Notes: generated by a model from the sequence alone, not told the origin. A stretch of DNA of 64,000 bases from CAZNLH01 sp964573995 (GCA_964573995.1 CAZNLH010000004.1:1-64000), one strand, 5' to 3'. Numbered from the stretch's first letter, positions 28,296 through 38,073 are shown. Made by a program: numbers and translations.

Positions 28296-30836
28296 CTATT
28301 GCACAATGATATTCAAGATCCTGTCTGGAACAAAGATTGTCTTTCTGATTTCCTTACCGGATATGTATCTGGATACTGCCGGATTGCCCCTGGCCGTGTC
28401 CAGCACCTCTTCTTCGGCTGACCCCCGCTCCACCTCCACGGTCCCGCGCATCCTTCCATTGACCTGAACGGCGACTGTAGCCCTCTCACGTCTTGCCAGC
28501 CGGGTATCGTATCCCGGCCACGATGACCTGAAGATGGACTTATCATGCCCGAGAATGCTCCACATCTCCTCCGCAAGGTGAGGAGTCATAGGCGATATGA
28601 GCTTAGCAATCCCCTCGAGGACGTCGTATCCCACCGGCAGTTTCCTTCTATTTCCACCCGTCACGAAGTTTAAAAACTCCATCAGGCGGCTGACTATCGT
28701 GTTCAGGCGGAAATTCTCCACCCTCTGCGTCACATCTCTGACCAAGATGTGATATTCCTTGAGGATTGTCGGATCGCTCGTCTCCGAAGACCTCTCAACG
28801 GTCCCCTGAAACCATATCCAGAGACGCCTCAGAAAACGAGAAACCCCCTCGATTCCGTGGTCGCTCCACTCCGAATCCTGATCCGGGGGACCCGTGAAGA
28901 GTTCGTACATCCTCAGCGTGTCAGTTCCATACCTGTCAACGAGGCCATCCGGGCTCACGACGTTCCCCTTCGATTTCGACATCTTGAGGGACTCTCTTAC
29001 CAGCTCCTTCCCGCACTTCGGGCATTCACCATCCCCCGCCTGATCCTGCCCAATAAACCCGTGTTCTTCACAACGAAGCGCCTGATAACAAATCATCCCT
29101 TGATTGAACAACCTCCTGAACGGTTCCTCAAAGTCTATCATTCCTATATCATGGAGGAACATGGTGTAGAATCTTGCGTAGAGGAGGTGGAGAATGGCGT
29201 GCTCTATTCCACCGAAGTAACTGTCCACTGGGAGCCAGTCTTTTACCCTGTCGGGGTCGAAGGGGCCCTTGTCATATACCGGGGATGGATACCTCAAGAA
29301 ATACCATGACGAGCCCGCCCACTGCGGCATTGTATCGGTCTCCCTCCTCGCGCTTCCGCCACACCTGGGACACACCGTGTTCACCCACTCCTCTATATCT
29401 GCAAGAGGTGACTCTCCCGTGCCGGTAGGGCGATAACTCTTCACGTCCGGCAGCCTGACGGGAAGGTCCTTCTCGGGCACGGGGACCTCACCGCACTCAG
29501 CGCAATGAACTATCGGGATAGGTTCCCCCCAATACCTCTGTCTCGAAAACACCCAGTCTCTCAACCGATATGCCACGCTGTATCTCCCCAACGAGTGCTC
29601 CTCGAGCCACTTGACGATACGGCCCCTGCCGGTCCTGGAATCTATGCCATCAAAGGCCCCCGAATGGATCATCCTCCCTTCTCCTACGTATGCGGCAGAG
29701 AGCGTTCCATCCTCGTTCCTCTCGGCCTGATCGCTGTATATCACTTCAGTAATCGGCAACTTGAAGCGACGGGCGAATTCAAAGTCTCGATCATCATGGG
29801 CAGGAACGGCCATAATCGCCCCAGTGCCATAACTCATGAGAACATAATCCGCCGCCCATACAGGTATGTTTCCATTATTAATGGGGTTAACTGCCTCAAC
29901 GTCAAGCGAAACCCCGGTCTTTTCCCTCTGCGCGCTAACACGCTCTATCTCGGGCATCATCCGGCTTTTTTCTGTATACTGTTGAAGATCACCGAGCCTC
30001 CCCGGTGCGCACACCTCCCAGGCCAGCGGATGCTCCGGTGCAAGTACCAGGTAGGTTGCCCCGAAGAGGGTGTCCGGACGCGTTGTAAATACGGGAACCT
30101 TCCACTCCCTTCCATCTCTCTTGATCGAAAAGGTGACCTCCGCCCCCTCGCTTCGGCCGATCCAGTTCGCCTGCATCGTCTTTACCTTCTCCGGCCATTC
30201 CAGCCCCTCCAGCCCATCAAGGAGCCTATCTGCATATTCCGTTATCCGTAACAGCCACTGCATCATCTCCTTTTTCTTCACCGCCGACCCACAGCGCTCG
30301 CATTTTCCGCCTATGACCTCCTCGTTTGCCAGGCCGGTTTTACAACTTGGACACCAGTTGATCGGCACCGTAGCACGGTATGCCAATCCCCTCTCATACA
30401 TCCGGAGAAAGATCCACTGTGTCCACTTGTAATAATCGGGATCGGAGGTATTGATCTCCCTCGACCAGTCATACACGGCACTTATCTCCCTCAACTGCCG
30501 CCGGTAGTTTTCTATGTTCCTATCTGTGTTCACCTTGGGGTGGATATTCTTGGATATGGCGTCGTTCTCAGCCGGAAGCCCGAAGGCATCCCACCCCATT
30601 GGATGTAAGACATTATAGCCCCTAAGCAGCATATACCTGCTCCACATATCCGAGATGACATAACCCCGCCAATGCCCGACGTGAAGACCCGAGGCAGATG
30701 GATATGGAAACATGTCAAGGCAGTAATACTTCGGGCGGGGATCATCATCCCTTACTGTCGTTTCACCCCATTCTCCCCACTTCCTCCGCCACTTTGCCTC
30801 GATATCTTTGAATGGATATTGCCTGTCCCTCTTCAT
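28296..30836 (-). CDS. leuS: Leucyl-tRNA synthetase
   Basis: 846 residues, the normal size for a bacterial LeuRS. It charges tRNA-Leu with leucine in the cytoplasm. The class I signatures are clear: the HIGH motif as PYPSASGLHVGHW near residue 50 and the KMSKS loop as LKMSKSKGNVVSPDG late in the protein. Zinc-binding-type Cys clusters (WCPSCKTG, CERCG) and the CP1 editing region (FTTRPDTLFGATYLVLAPEHP) are present. Start ATG 30836. It is separated by 164 bp from the bactofilin gene upstream, so it probably has its own promoter; I could not define one confidently. Confidence 0.97.
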   Translation of the reverse strand: MKRDRQYPFKDIEAKWRRKWGEWGETTVRDDDPRPKYYCLDMFPYPSASGLHVGHWRGYVISDMWSRYMLLRGYNVLHPMGWDAFGLPAENDAISKNIHPKVNTDRNIENYRRQLREISAVYDWSREINTSDPDYYKWTQWIFLRMYERGLAYRATVPINWCPSCKTGLANEEVIGGKCERCGSAVKKKEMMQWLLRITEYADRLLDGLEGLEWPEKVKTMQANWIGRSEGAEVTFSIKRDGREWKVPVFTTRPDTLFGATYLVLAPEHPLAWEVCAPGRLGDLQQYTEKSRMMPEIERVSAQREKTGVSLDVEAVNPINNGNIPVWAADYVLMSYGTGAIMAVPAHDDRDFEFARRFKLPITEVIYSDQAERNEDGTLSAAYVGEGRMIHSGAFDGIDSRTGRGRIVKWLEEHSLGRYSVAYRLRDWVFSRQRYWGEPIPIVHCAECGEVPVPEKDLPVRLPDVKSYRPTGTGESPLADIEEWVNTVCPRCGGSARRETDTMPQWAGSSWYFLRYPSPVYDKGPFDPDRVKDWLPVDSYFGGIEHAILHLLYARFYTMFLHDIGMIDFEEPFRRLFNQGMICYQALRCEEHGFIGQDQAGDGECPKCGKELVRESLKMSKSKGNVVSPDGLVDRYGTDTLRMYELFTGPPDQDSEWSDHGIEGVSRFLRRLWIWFQGTVERSSETSDPTILKEYHILVRDVTQRVENFRLNTIVSRLMEFLNFVTGGNRRKLPVGYDVLEGIAKLISPMTPHLAEEMWSILGHDKSIFRSSWPGYDTRLARRERATVAVQVNGRMRGTVEVERGSAEEEVLDTARGNPAVSRYISGKEIRKTIFVPDRILNIIVQ

Positions 30837-30858
30837 TTCTCCCTATGCTCACCTGCCA

Positions 30859-30877
30859 TGTGGATAGTTGTGGAAAA
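30859..30877. other. Pair of DnaA-box-like sequences upstream of leuS
   Basis: TGTGGATAG (30859-30867) and TGTGGAAAA (30869-30877) are reverse-strand variants of the DnaA box TTATCCACA with one and two mismatches. A weaker TATTCCACA lies at 30964-30972. They are 15 kb from the putative origin, so any role would be in DnaA titration or leuS control; this is tentative. Confidence 0.3.
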
Positions 30878-31000
30878 ACTTTTTTAAATTCCCTGCTAAT
30901 CGCCACAACTGATTTATCACCAAGATGATACGCACCTGCAGCATACCCAGGCTTTCCATGGACTATTCCACAAAATGAAATCCAAGTCCTTGAATTTCAA

Positions 31001-31441
31001 TCAGTTGTTTGTCTTTAAATGATCAAGCCCATTTGTCTCAATCACCTTGAGGCCCACCTTCCCCTCGTCCTTCATCCTGCACTGGCCATCAAAGAAGACC
31101 CCCTCGTCCACGATCAGGCTCTTGGTCCTGATGTCCCCCTCAATATGCGCGCCGGCCTGGAGTTCCACACGGTTTTCTCCATTGATCGCACCAATGACCT
31201 TTCCACCTACAATCACATCTGCACTCTTTATATCTCCCTTTATCACCCCGGTCTTACCGACAATGATCACCTTGGTCACATTCAACTTTCCTTCGAATTC
31301 GCCATCGATCCGGATTGTACCCTCTACGTTGCACTCGCCGTTGAACTTCGTCCCCGGGCCAACAATTGAATTTATCTTGCCTGCTCCATGCTCTCTTTCT
31401 TCCTTCTTCAACGATGATTCCCCCCTTTTCTTGAACCACAT
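31001..31441 (-). CDS. Bactofilin (polymer-forming cytoskeletal protein)
   Basis: 146 residues with a bactofilin beta-helix core of about 100 residues built from short hydrophobic repeats (GTIRIDGEFEGKLNVTKVII, GKTGVIKGDIKSADVIVGGK, VELQAGAHIEGDIRTKSLIV). Flanking tails are charged and flexible. Bactofilins polymerise without nucleotide and scaffold cell-wall enzymes or, in some bacteria, the ParABS system. Both kinds of partner are here: an M23 peptidase 20 bp upstream and parAB before it. Last gene of the parA-parB-M23-bactofilin run. Confidence 0.93.
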   Translation of the reverse strand: MWFKKRGESSLKKEEREHGAGKINSIVGPGTKFNGECNVEGTIRIDGEFEGKLNVTKVIIVGKTGVIKGDIKSADVIVGGKVIGAINGENRVELQAGAHIEGDIRTKSLIVDEGVFFDGQCRMKDEGKVGLKVIETNGLDHLKTNN

Positions 31442-31460
31442 ATTCTCTTATACCCACTCC

Positions 31461-32285
31461 TCATCCATCCGACTTACTCATATGCCCATATCCCAGCATG
31501 TACGGTTGGGGGTCTACCGCAACCCCCTTTCGCCAGACCTCGTAATGGAGATGAGGACCGGTGCTCTTGCCCGTGTTCCCGCTGAAAGCGATAATTTCGC
31601 CCTTTCTCACCCATTGCCCCTTGTGTACTATCAACCGCGTGTTATGACCATATTTCGTCATATAGACGTCCCCATGCCTGATCTCCACGAAATTTCCAAA
31701 CACACTGTCCCACCCGAGATCGACCACTATCCCGGATGCAGTCGCTCGAACCGGCGTATTTACCGGGACGGCTATATCTATACCCGGATGAAACGAGGAA
31801 TCTTCAAGATACCCCCTTGTGATAAACCCACGACGAGTAAGGGGCCATTCAGAAGGAACATCGTTATCTCCCAAAGGGACAAATAGCGCGTGATCCCCTC
31901 CACTGGCAGCCGGAACCTGATCCGCGCTCTTTGTTGTTAAGGCGGTCCCCTTGATCTCGCTCAATTCCTGTCCCTTATCACCACCCTCACTCACTCCAAG
32001 TATCTCATCAATTTTATTCACGTAGGTCTCATATTCCCTCAAACGATTGTTGAGTTCATGAACCTGCGAGACTTCCCCTCTCAGGGCAATGTTTTCCTCC
32101 TTCAAGACCTCTACTTCTTGATTACGCCTGAGCAGCAGGATATAATGCACCACCATGCCGGCCTCCGCCATCAACGCGACAACTACCAGTACGATAAGGA
32201 ACCTTACCTTGCTGTAAGACACCTCAATCGACCAGGAATGTCGCTGATCATGTGGTACAACTATAATTGACAGGTCTCGCTTCAC
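31461..32285 (-). CDS. Membrane-anchored M23 (LytM-type) metallopeptidase
   Basis: 274 residues: short cytoplasmic start (MKRDLSIIVVPHD), one TM helix at about 28-48 (FLIVLVVVALMAEAGMVVHY), a coiled-coil at about 55-95, then a C-terminal LytM domain. Zinc ligands fit the family: HPGIDIAVP (H and D) and GPHLHYEV (HxH). It cleaves peptidoglycan peptides in the periplasm, or if degenerate activates an amidase. It lies 12 bp after parB and 20 bp before bactofilin; bactofilin-M23 pairs are known to shape cells. A second protein of the same design is at 52497. Confidence 0.92.
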   Translation of the reverse strand: MKRDLSIIVVPHDQRHSWSIEVSYSKVRFLIVLVVVALMAEAGMVVHYILLLRRNQEVEVLKEENIALRGEVSQVHELNNRLREYETYVNKIDEILGVSEGGDKGQELSEIKGTALTTKSADQVPAASGGDHALFVPLGDNDVPSEWPLTRRGFITRGYLEDSSFHPGIDIAVPVNTPVRATASGIVVDLGWDSVFGNFVEIRHGDVYMTKYGHNTRLIVHKGQWVRKGEIIAFSGNTGKSTGPHLHYEVWRKGVAVDPQPYMLGYGHMSKSDG

Positions 32286-32297
32286 GCTTCCTCAGCC

Positions 32298-33152
32298 CTA
32301 TATCTCCACACCCAGGATGTCGAGGATGCGGTTGAGGTCCTCGATAGAGTAATATTTAACAACTATGCTCCCCTTTGGAGACCCCTTCAACCTGACAAAC
32401 GTGCCGAAGTATCGCTGTAGTTCCTCTTCAACCCTCCGAATCCTCGAATCTTCCTGCCGTTTCCTTGGAGGTCTTCCCTTGCGCGATCGCCCGGCCGTCT
32501 TCCGAAGGCTCTCCTCAGCATCTCTCACACTCAACCCCTTATTTATCATATCGTTGGCGGCCCTCACCTGTTCGTCCTCATCCTCGATCGCCAGGAGCGT
32601 TCTTGCATGGCCTGCCGTCAACTTTCCATCCCTCAAGAGCCTCTGGACCTCCCCGGGGAGCCTGAGCAACCTCAGCGCGTTGGTCACCGTCGACCGGTCC
32701 TTTCCTACCCGCTCGGCCACTTCACCCTGACTTAGATCAAACTTTCGCATCATTAACTCATATGCAGTCGCCTCTTCAATAGGGTCAAGATCCTCGCGTT
32801 GAAGATTTTCCACCAATGCCATTTCAACGAGTTCTTCATCCGGGACATCCATGACGATACAGGGAACGCTCGTCATTCCGGCCTGATTGGCCGCCCTTAA
32901 ACGCCGCTCTCCGACAACAAGTTCGTAGCCATCATCCCTTTTCGAGACGATCAGCGGTTGCAGGATCCCCTTCTCTCTTATCGATTCCGCCAGTTGAGCG
33001 ATCTTTTCGGCATCGAAGCCCAAACGGGGCTGATACGGATTTGGTCTAATCTCCTCGACAGGTACCTCAAGAAGGCGCTTACCCTCCCTTCTCTCGGCAC
33101 CCGACTCTGCTATCAAGGCACCCAGTCCCTTCCCTAATCTTCTCTTTTGCAT
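32298..33152 (-). CDS. parB: Chromosome-partitioning protein ParB
   Basis: 284 residues. The N-terminal ParB/Srx CTP-binding domain has ILQPLIVSKRDDGYELVVGE followed by the RRLRAA arginine patch; then an HTH (LSQGEVAERVGKDRSTVTNA) and a C-terminal dimerisation helix pair. ParB loads on parS, slides as a CTP-dependent clamp and works with ParA to segregate origins. ATG 33152 lies inside the parA 3' end (19-bp overlap). Its ribosome site, at 33158-33169, is a 12-base match to the 16S anti-Shine-Dalgarno tail and lies within the parA coding sequence. Confidence 0.96.
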   Translation of the reverse strand: MQKRRLGKGLGALIAESGAERREGKRLLEVPVEEIRPNPYQPRLGFDAEKIAQLAESIREKGILQPLIVSKRDDGYELVVGERRLRAANQAGMTSVPCIVMDVPDEELVEMALVENLQREDLDPIEEATAYELMMRKFDLSQGEVAERVGKDRSTVTNALRLLRLPGEVQRLLRDGKLTAGHARTLLAIEDEDEQVRAANDMINKGLSVRDAEESLRKTAGRSRKGRPPRKRQEDSRIRRVEEELQRYFGTFVRLKGSPKGSIVVKYYSIEDLNRILDILGVEI

Positions 33153-33907
33153 CGTTCGATCACCTCCTTGGCCAACTTCATGTATCCCTTCGCGCCGGTA
33201 CTGAAGATATCATATAAGATTATGGGTTTCCCGAAACTTGGGGCTTCCGATAGCCTCACGTTCCTGGGGATGACTGTGGAATAGACCTTTTCTCCGAAAT
33301 ACTCCTTCACCTCTCGGGCTACCTGCTTGGAGAGGTTCAATCGAGAGTCATACATCGTCAGCAAGACACCCTCAATACCAAGATGCTGATTGAGGTTTTT
33401 CTGGACAAGACGGACCATGTTCAGCAGTTGACTGAGCCCCTCAAGGGCATAGTACTCGCACTGTATCGGGATAATCACAGAATCCGAAGCCATCAATGTG
33501 TTGAGCGTCAGTAAGCCAAGAGATGGAGGGCAATCTACTATAATGTAGTCGAAACTCGCTCTCACAGGTTCAACGGCCTTTTTCAGCCTCGCTTCCCTTG
33601 CCATGGTACTGACGAGTTCGAGTTCCGCACCTGTTAGGTTTACGTTAGACGGGGCGACCTGGAGATAAGGGATCATCGTGGGTACCAGGACGTCCGTTAG
33701 TTTAACACTGTCTACCAGTACATTGTAGATTGTAGGCTCATTTTTCTTTCTCTCGATGCCAAGGCCGCTGCAAGAATTCGCTTGAGGATCGATGTCGATC
33801 AGGAGGGTCTTCTTCTCGGCAACCGCCAGGCAGGAGGAGAGGTTTATAGCCGTGGTGGTCTTGCCTACCCCCCCCTTCTGATTGGCGATTGCTATCATCT
33901 TCCCCAT
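33134..33907 (-). CDS. parA: Chromosome-partitioning ATPase ParA (Soj)
   Basis: 257 residues from ATG 33907, which has GAGGTGGG seven bases upstream; a GTG four codons earlier is an alternative. The deviant Walker A motif is KGGVGKTT near residue 11, with IDIDPQANSCSGLG and VDCPPSLGLLTLN further on, as in Soj/ParA. It binds DNA as an ATP dimer and drives ParB-parS segregation. First gene of the parA-parB-M23-bactofilin unit, with a parS site in its leader region. Confidence 0.96.
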   Translation of the reverse strand: MGKMIAIANQKGGVGKTTTAINLSSCLAVAEKKTLLIDIDPQANSCSGLGIERKKNEPTIYNVLVDSVKLTDVLVPTMIPYLQVAPSNVNLTGAELELVSTMAREARLKKAVEPVRASFDYIIVDCPPSLGLLTLNTLMASDSVIIPIQCEYYALEGLSQLLNMVRLVQKNLNQHLGIEGVLLTMYDSRLNLSKQVAREVKEYFGEKVYSTVIPRNVRLSEAPSFGKPIILYDIFSTGAKGYMKLAKEVIERCKRED

Positions 33908-34009
33908 GGTTGATCCCACCTCGCGCCTCTCTGCAAGAGCCCACGTTCGAAGTCATCCCTGGGGACTATACACTTCCACAGGGGCCTTCTGAGCATATGG
34001 CCGTTGGAA

Positions 34010-34025
34010 GGTTCCACGTGAAACC
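34010..34025. promoter_or_regulatory. parS centromere site 1
   Basis: GGTTCCACGTGAAACC matches the parS consensus TGTTYCACGTGAAACA at 14 of 16 positions. It lies between the parA promoter and the parA start, so ParB binding here may also repress the operon. Confidence 0.85.
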
Positions 34026-34082
34026 CTTACAACCGAGCACAGGTTGATATCTCCTGCGCCCGGAGGTCTCGGGCGACCAATA

Positions 34083-34110
34083 AATATAATGTCGGCCGGA
34101 GCAAAATCAA
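34083..34110 (-). promoter_or_regulatory. Candidate parA operon promoter
   Basis: Minus strand: TTGATT (34105-34110), 16 bp, TATATT (34083-34088). Transcripts would cross parS site 1 before ATG 33907. Confidence 0.5.
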
Positions 34111-34134
34111 ATGGCGTGTCGCTCCAGAATCGCC

Positions 34135-35037
34135 CTATTTTACGAGGGTCATCTTCCGGATTGAGGTCTCTTTCCCCGAGTGTAATCTCGCCAGGTAAAC
34201 ACCTCCTCCAACCTCCATGCCCCTGGCGTCCCTTCCGTCCCAGCGCACCTTGTACACGCCCGACCCCCTGGTGCCCCTGAAAAGGGTGCGTAGCATTTTC
34301 CCCCGGACATCGTAAACCTCGAGCGAAACGGCCCTTTCCTCGCCGGCAGGGACTGTGTAACTCAGTGTGGTGCTCGGGTTGAAGGGGTTAGGGTAATTTT
34401 GGCTCAGAGAGAAAGTCTTGGGCAAGTCCTGACCATGCGAGGAACGATCCCCGATACCCACACCCTGCGTATCGATGTATTCACCGGTCTGTGCGTCAAC
34501 ATAGATCATGATCGTTGTCCCGTACGTGGTCGTGTCTGTATAAGTAAATAACCATACGGGCCTGGTTGGTTCCAACAGGTAGAGCCCTCGCCCAGCGCCC
34601 GCCAGTATAATATTCGAACCGGTGTTAGATCGGAAGTCGCTCCCTCCATTTGCCTCCGCCACCGCCACTGCGGTATCGCTGTCGATCCAGTCCGTCGGAA
34701 GCGGCTCGAGAATGGAGAATGTATCTATGACCTCCCCTGAGTACACGGGAAGGCCGAGAGAGACATTCACTAAAAACAGAGAGTCGTCCATCGATGACTC
34801 AAACAGGTAGGTCCATGAGAGGGTCTTGCCCGCCACATACATCTGGTCGCCCGTCCCGAACAGATAAAGGAGCGCCGCGTCCGAGTGCCAGCCTGTTGCA
34901 ACTATCTCGGCCGCGTTGTAATAATCGCGCGCCGTGCCGTCAAACTGCGCCTGTAGTATAGGAAGGGGATACATGGTGAAGATAACAGCACTTATTAGCC
35001 CGATCCTTCCTTCTATAGACCAGTTGTTAATTTTCAT
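34135..35037 (-). CDS. Secreted protein with C-terminal sorting domain, inserted between parA and the radical SAM gene
   Basis: 300 residues from ATG 35037 with AAAGGAG well placed. Signal peptide (GLISAVIFTMYPLPILQAQ), a domain of about 180 residues of unknown function, then a short PepSY-like stretch (VWLFTYTD, IYVDAQTGEYID) and the FlgD-like sorting module (QNYPNPFNPSTTLSY, YDVRGKMLRTL, VRWDGRDARG, RKMTLVK). A strong promoter lies 190 bp upstream. An exported cell-surface protein is unexpected among origin-proximal housekeeping genes and is probably a lineage-specific insertion. Confidence 0.75.
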   Translation of the reverse strand: MKINNWSIEGRIGLISAVIFTMYPLPILQAQFDGTARDYYNAAEIVATGWHSDAALLYLFGTGDQMYVAGKTLSWTYLFESSMDDSLFLVNVSLGLPVYSGEVIDTFSILEPLPTDWIDSDTAVAVAEANGGSDFRSNTGSNIILAGAGRGLYLLEPTRPVWLFTYTDTTTYGTTIMIYVDAQTGEYIDTQGVGIGDRSSHGQDLPKTFSLSQNYPNPFNPSTTLSYTVPAGEERAVSLEVYDVRGKMLRTLFRGTRGSGVYKVRWDGRDARGMEVGGGVYLARLHSGKETSIRKMTLVK

Positions 35038-35227
35038 CTTAGCCGCTCCTTTCCGTCTTTTTGTCCATTCTTTAATCAGGCAGGAGGGTCCAAATCACAA
35101 GTTCCTCCTCCCCAGGACCTGCTTTTTGATACCGGGGACTGAACGAACTTTGACAACCGTCGGAACCGTCCGCTCCGTGCGGTGGAAGATTCAGCCATGA
35201 GATAAAAAGTAAAAGCTGTTGATTGCA

Positions 35228-35256
35228 ATTCTAGGGCCAATCTGCTGGCTTGTCAA
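35228..35256 (-). promoter_or_regulatory. Strong promoter of the 34135 secreted-protein gene
   Basis: Minus strand: TTGACA (35251-35256), 17 bp, TAGAAT (35228-35233). It leaves a leader of about 185 bases to ATG 35037. The rest of the 35038-35429 gap contains no gene or recognised riboswitch. Confidence 0.75.
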
Positions 35257-35429
35257 GCATTTTATCCCTTGATTTTCCTGTTTCTTCAATCTCAAGCAGC
35301 ACGGCTTTCACGTTGAAAGAAATCAACTCGTCCCGGCGTAACATACAATGTCGCCTTGACTTCCCAGACCACATATCCTATACTTTCTCCGCCCCACCTG
35401 CTCACGACACACCGATAAAGGGGACATCC

Positions 35430-38009
35430 TTGAAGAAATCAAGTATCGCGCACGAAGTTGAACGGATCCTCCCCTTGGTACAGAAACCTGCCAGGTACAT
35501 CGGCGGCGAACTCAACCTTTGGAACAAGAAGCCGGGGGATGTTGCCTTGAGATTCGCCCTGGCCTTCCCCGAAGTCTACGAGATCGGGATGTCTCACCTC
35601 GGGATCAAGATCCTCTACCATCTCATCAACTCCAGGGGGGACTCGATGGCGGACCGGGTCTTCGCCCCCTGGGTAGATATGGAGGCCTTGATGAGGGAAA
35701 GGGGGTTGCCGTTATGGGGACTTGAATCCAAGTTGCCGCTGTACGCATTCGATGTCGTTGGTTTCTCCCTTATGCACGAATTGATGTATTCAAATGTGTT
35801 GACAATCCTCGACCTGGGCAAGATCTCGATTACGAGCGAAGATCGGGCAATGGACGAGCCGATAGTCATTGCGGGCGGACCATGCACCTCCAACCCCGAA
35901 CCTATGGCACCTTTTATAGACGCCTTCGTTATCGGCGAGGCCGAGGAGGCCATCAATGAAATCATTGACCAACTCACTGCCGTATTACATACCGGCCTCC
36001 CCAGGAAGGAAGTCCTCAGGCTGCTCTCAGGCATAGAAGGGGTCTATGTCCCCCAATTTTATCGCCCCCTCTTCTCTTCAGAAGGTCGATATGAGGGCAT
36101 GGAGGCCTTAGAGCCCGATCTTCCCGAGCGTATCCGGCGTCGCGTACCCTCTACACTCATGGATTCCTACTATCCTGATAGACCGCTTGTGCCGATCACG
36201 CGAATTGTACAGGACAGGCTTGATATCGAACTCTTCAGAGGATGCACGCGTGGCTGCCGTTTCTGTCATGCTGGATACTTTTACCGCCCCGTTAGAGAAC
36301 GCGAACTCGATGATGTACTTCGCCAGATTGGTACGACGTTAGAGGCAACGGGGTGGGACCAGATTGGGCTACTATCCCTCTCTACCTCCGACTACACCAA
36401 CATCGAGGCCTTGTTAAAGATTCTCAGCGGAGACCTTTCCCCTCGGGCGGTATCCTGTTCCCTCCCATCCCTGCGCGCAGACAACTTCTCCGTCTCATTG
36501 GCACAAATAGTTTCACACATGGGCAAGACGGGCCTCACCTTTGCCCCCGAGGCGGGCACTGACAGGCTCCGCAAGGTAATAAACAAGGACATCAGCAGGG
36601 AACAGGTGTTAGAGGCCGCCCGGACGGCTTACGCGAAGGGATGGAACCTGATAAAGTGTTATTTTATGGTCGGCCTTCCAACCGAGACAGAAGAAGACAT
36701 CAAGGGGATCATTGAACTCAGCAGGTCTATCCACGATGAGGGCCTTCGCGTCCGCGGCAACAACCGCCTGACAATAAGCGTGGGCTCATTCGTCCCCAAG
36801 CCCCACACCCCGTTCCAATGGGAGGCCTTCGGCCCAAGTAGGGATTTGAAACACAAGTTAAGATATATCAAGAACAGGCTCGGCAGGCGTGGAATAAAGG
36901 TAAAATGGCATTCCGTCGATGCCTCTTCCCTGGAAGCCGCTCTCGCGCGCGCCGACCGAAAAATGGCACGCGTTATCCTTACGGCATGGTCTTCAGGATG
37001 CCGGTTCGACGAATGGACCGAGCAGTTCCAAGTGGACAGGTGGAAGGCCGCCTTTGAGTCGTGCGACATCAAGATGGAGGACTACTTCCGGGAGAGGGAT
37101 ATAGGCGAAATGCTGCCATGGGATCATATCGACCTCCTTGTCAAGAAAAGATTCCTTGAGCGGGAGAGGGATCTCTCCCTCCTCCCTGAGTACTCAAGAG
37201 ATTGCCGCTGGAGTCATTGCAGTGGATGTGGAATACCAGGTGCACCTGCTGATAACATCTTAGCGGACCGCGTCGAGAATAATTCCTTGAAAACAACCCG
37301 CTCTGCAGGCCCGTGCCGCCCTACAACGGGCGATGGAGAGTTCAGGCTCCGCCTTGTCTTCTCAAAACTGGGCCTTTCCAGGTTTCTATCACACCTGGAT
37401 ATCATGCAGGACTTTATCCGTTCCTTCCGCATCGCGGGTCTCCCGCTCTACCACACTCGGGGGCACACGCCACGCCCGAAGGTGTCCACCGGCCCGCCCC
37501 TTGCCACCGGAATCGCAGCAGAGGAAGAGATCTTCGACCTGTTTCTCATGAACCACGTAGACTGCAATGAGGTCCTTTCCGCCAATTCTTTCCTCCCTGA
37601 CGGGCTTAGAATAATATCGGCCCATCCCGTACCTCTCCACTGCCCTTCACCCTCCTCCCTTCTCGTCTGGGGGGAATACACCGCCACTCTCCCCTCACCA
37701 CCACCACTTTCACCCGATGATCTCATGCTTGATATTTCCTCGTTCTTACAAGCAGATTCCTTCACCGCCTCCTCCTATAGAAACAATTCCCCTCGAATCT
37801 ACGACCTCAAACGCTCTATCCACGAGATCTCGCTCACCTCAAAGTCTCCACCGACCATACACTTTGTATCAAGAATCTCCGACAAGTCGAACGCCATTCC
37901 AACGCCCGTCACTATCTTACGATCCATCTTCTCATTGGATGAACCGCAACTGTCAGGGGCAATAATTGTCCGAAGACGGCTCCTCACACAAGAACTCGTT
38001 TCCCTTTAG
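35430..38009 (+). CDS. TIGR03960-type radical SAM protein fused to a TIGR03936/DUF2344 domain
   Basis: 859 residues from TTG 35430, picked because AAAGGGG lies six bases upstream and the protein then starts in the conserved KKSSIAHEVERILPLVQKPA; the open frame extends to 35250 without a ribosome site. A B12-binding-like N-terminal region (GMSHLGIKILYHLINSRGD, VIAGGPCTSNPEP) leads to a radical SAM core with the cluster motif CTRGCRFC and AGYFYRPVRER. A second Cys group (CRWSHCSGC) follows, then the DUF2344 domain (RLVFSKLGLSRFLSHLD). It is presumed to be a SAM radical enzyme for RNA modification or related chemistry; reaction unknown. It is alone on its strand in this area. Confidence 0.88.
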   Translation: MKKSSIAHEVERILPLVQKPARYIGGELNLWNKKPGDVALRFALAFPEVYEIGMSHLGIKILYHLINSRGDSMADRVFAPWVDMEALMRERGLPLWGLESKLPLYAFDVVGFSLMHELMYSNVLTILDLGKISITSEDRAMDEPIVIAGGPCTSNPEPMAPFIDAFVIGEAEEAINEIIDQLTAVLHTGLPRKEVLRLLSGIEGVYVPQFYRPLFSSEGRYEGMEALEPDLPERIRRRVPSTLMDSYYPDRPLVPITRIVQDRLDIELFRGCTRGCRFCHAGYFYRPVRERELDDVLRQIGTTLEATGWDQIGLLSLSTSDYTNIEALLKILSGDLSPRAVSCSLPSLRADNFSVSLAQIVSHMGKTGLTFAPEAGTDRLRKVINKDISREQVLEAARTAYAKGWNLIKCYFMVGLPTETEEDIKGIIELSRSIHDEGLRVRGNNRLTISVGSFVPKPHTPFQWEAFGPSRDLKHKLRYIKNRLGRRGIKVKWHSVDASSLEAALARADRKMARVILTAWSSGCRFDEWTEQFQVDRWKAAFESCDIKMEDYFRERDIGEMLPWDHIDLLVKKRFLERERDLSLLPEYSRDCRWSHCSGCGIPGAPADNILADRVENNSLKTTRSAGPCRPTTGDGEFRLRLVFSKLGLSRFLSHLDIMQDFIRSFRIAGLPLYHTRGHTPRPKVSTGPPLATGIAAEEEIFDLFLMNHVDCNEVLSANSFLPDGLRIISAHPVPLHCPSPSSLLVWGEYTATLPSPPPLSPDDLMLDISSFLQADSFTASSYRNNSPRIYDLKRSIHEISLTSKSPPTIHFVSRISDKSNAIPTPVTILRSIFSLDEPQLSGAIIVRRRLLTQELVSL

Positions 38010-38073
38010 ATGGCTGACGTGGCCCTCAACAGGCCTATAAACCGGCACAGTCGATCATTTAAACTCGCTCCCA

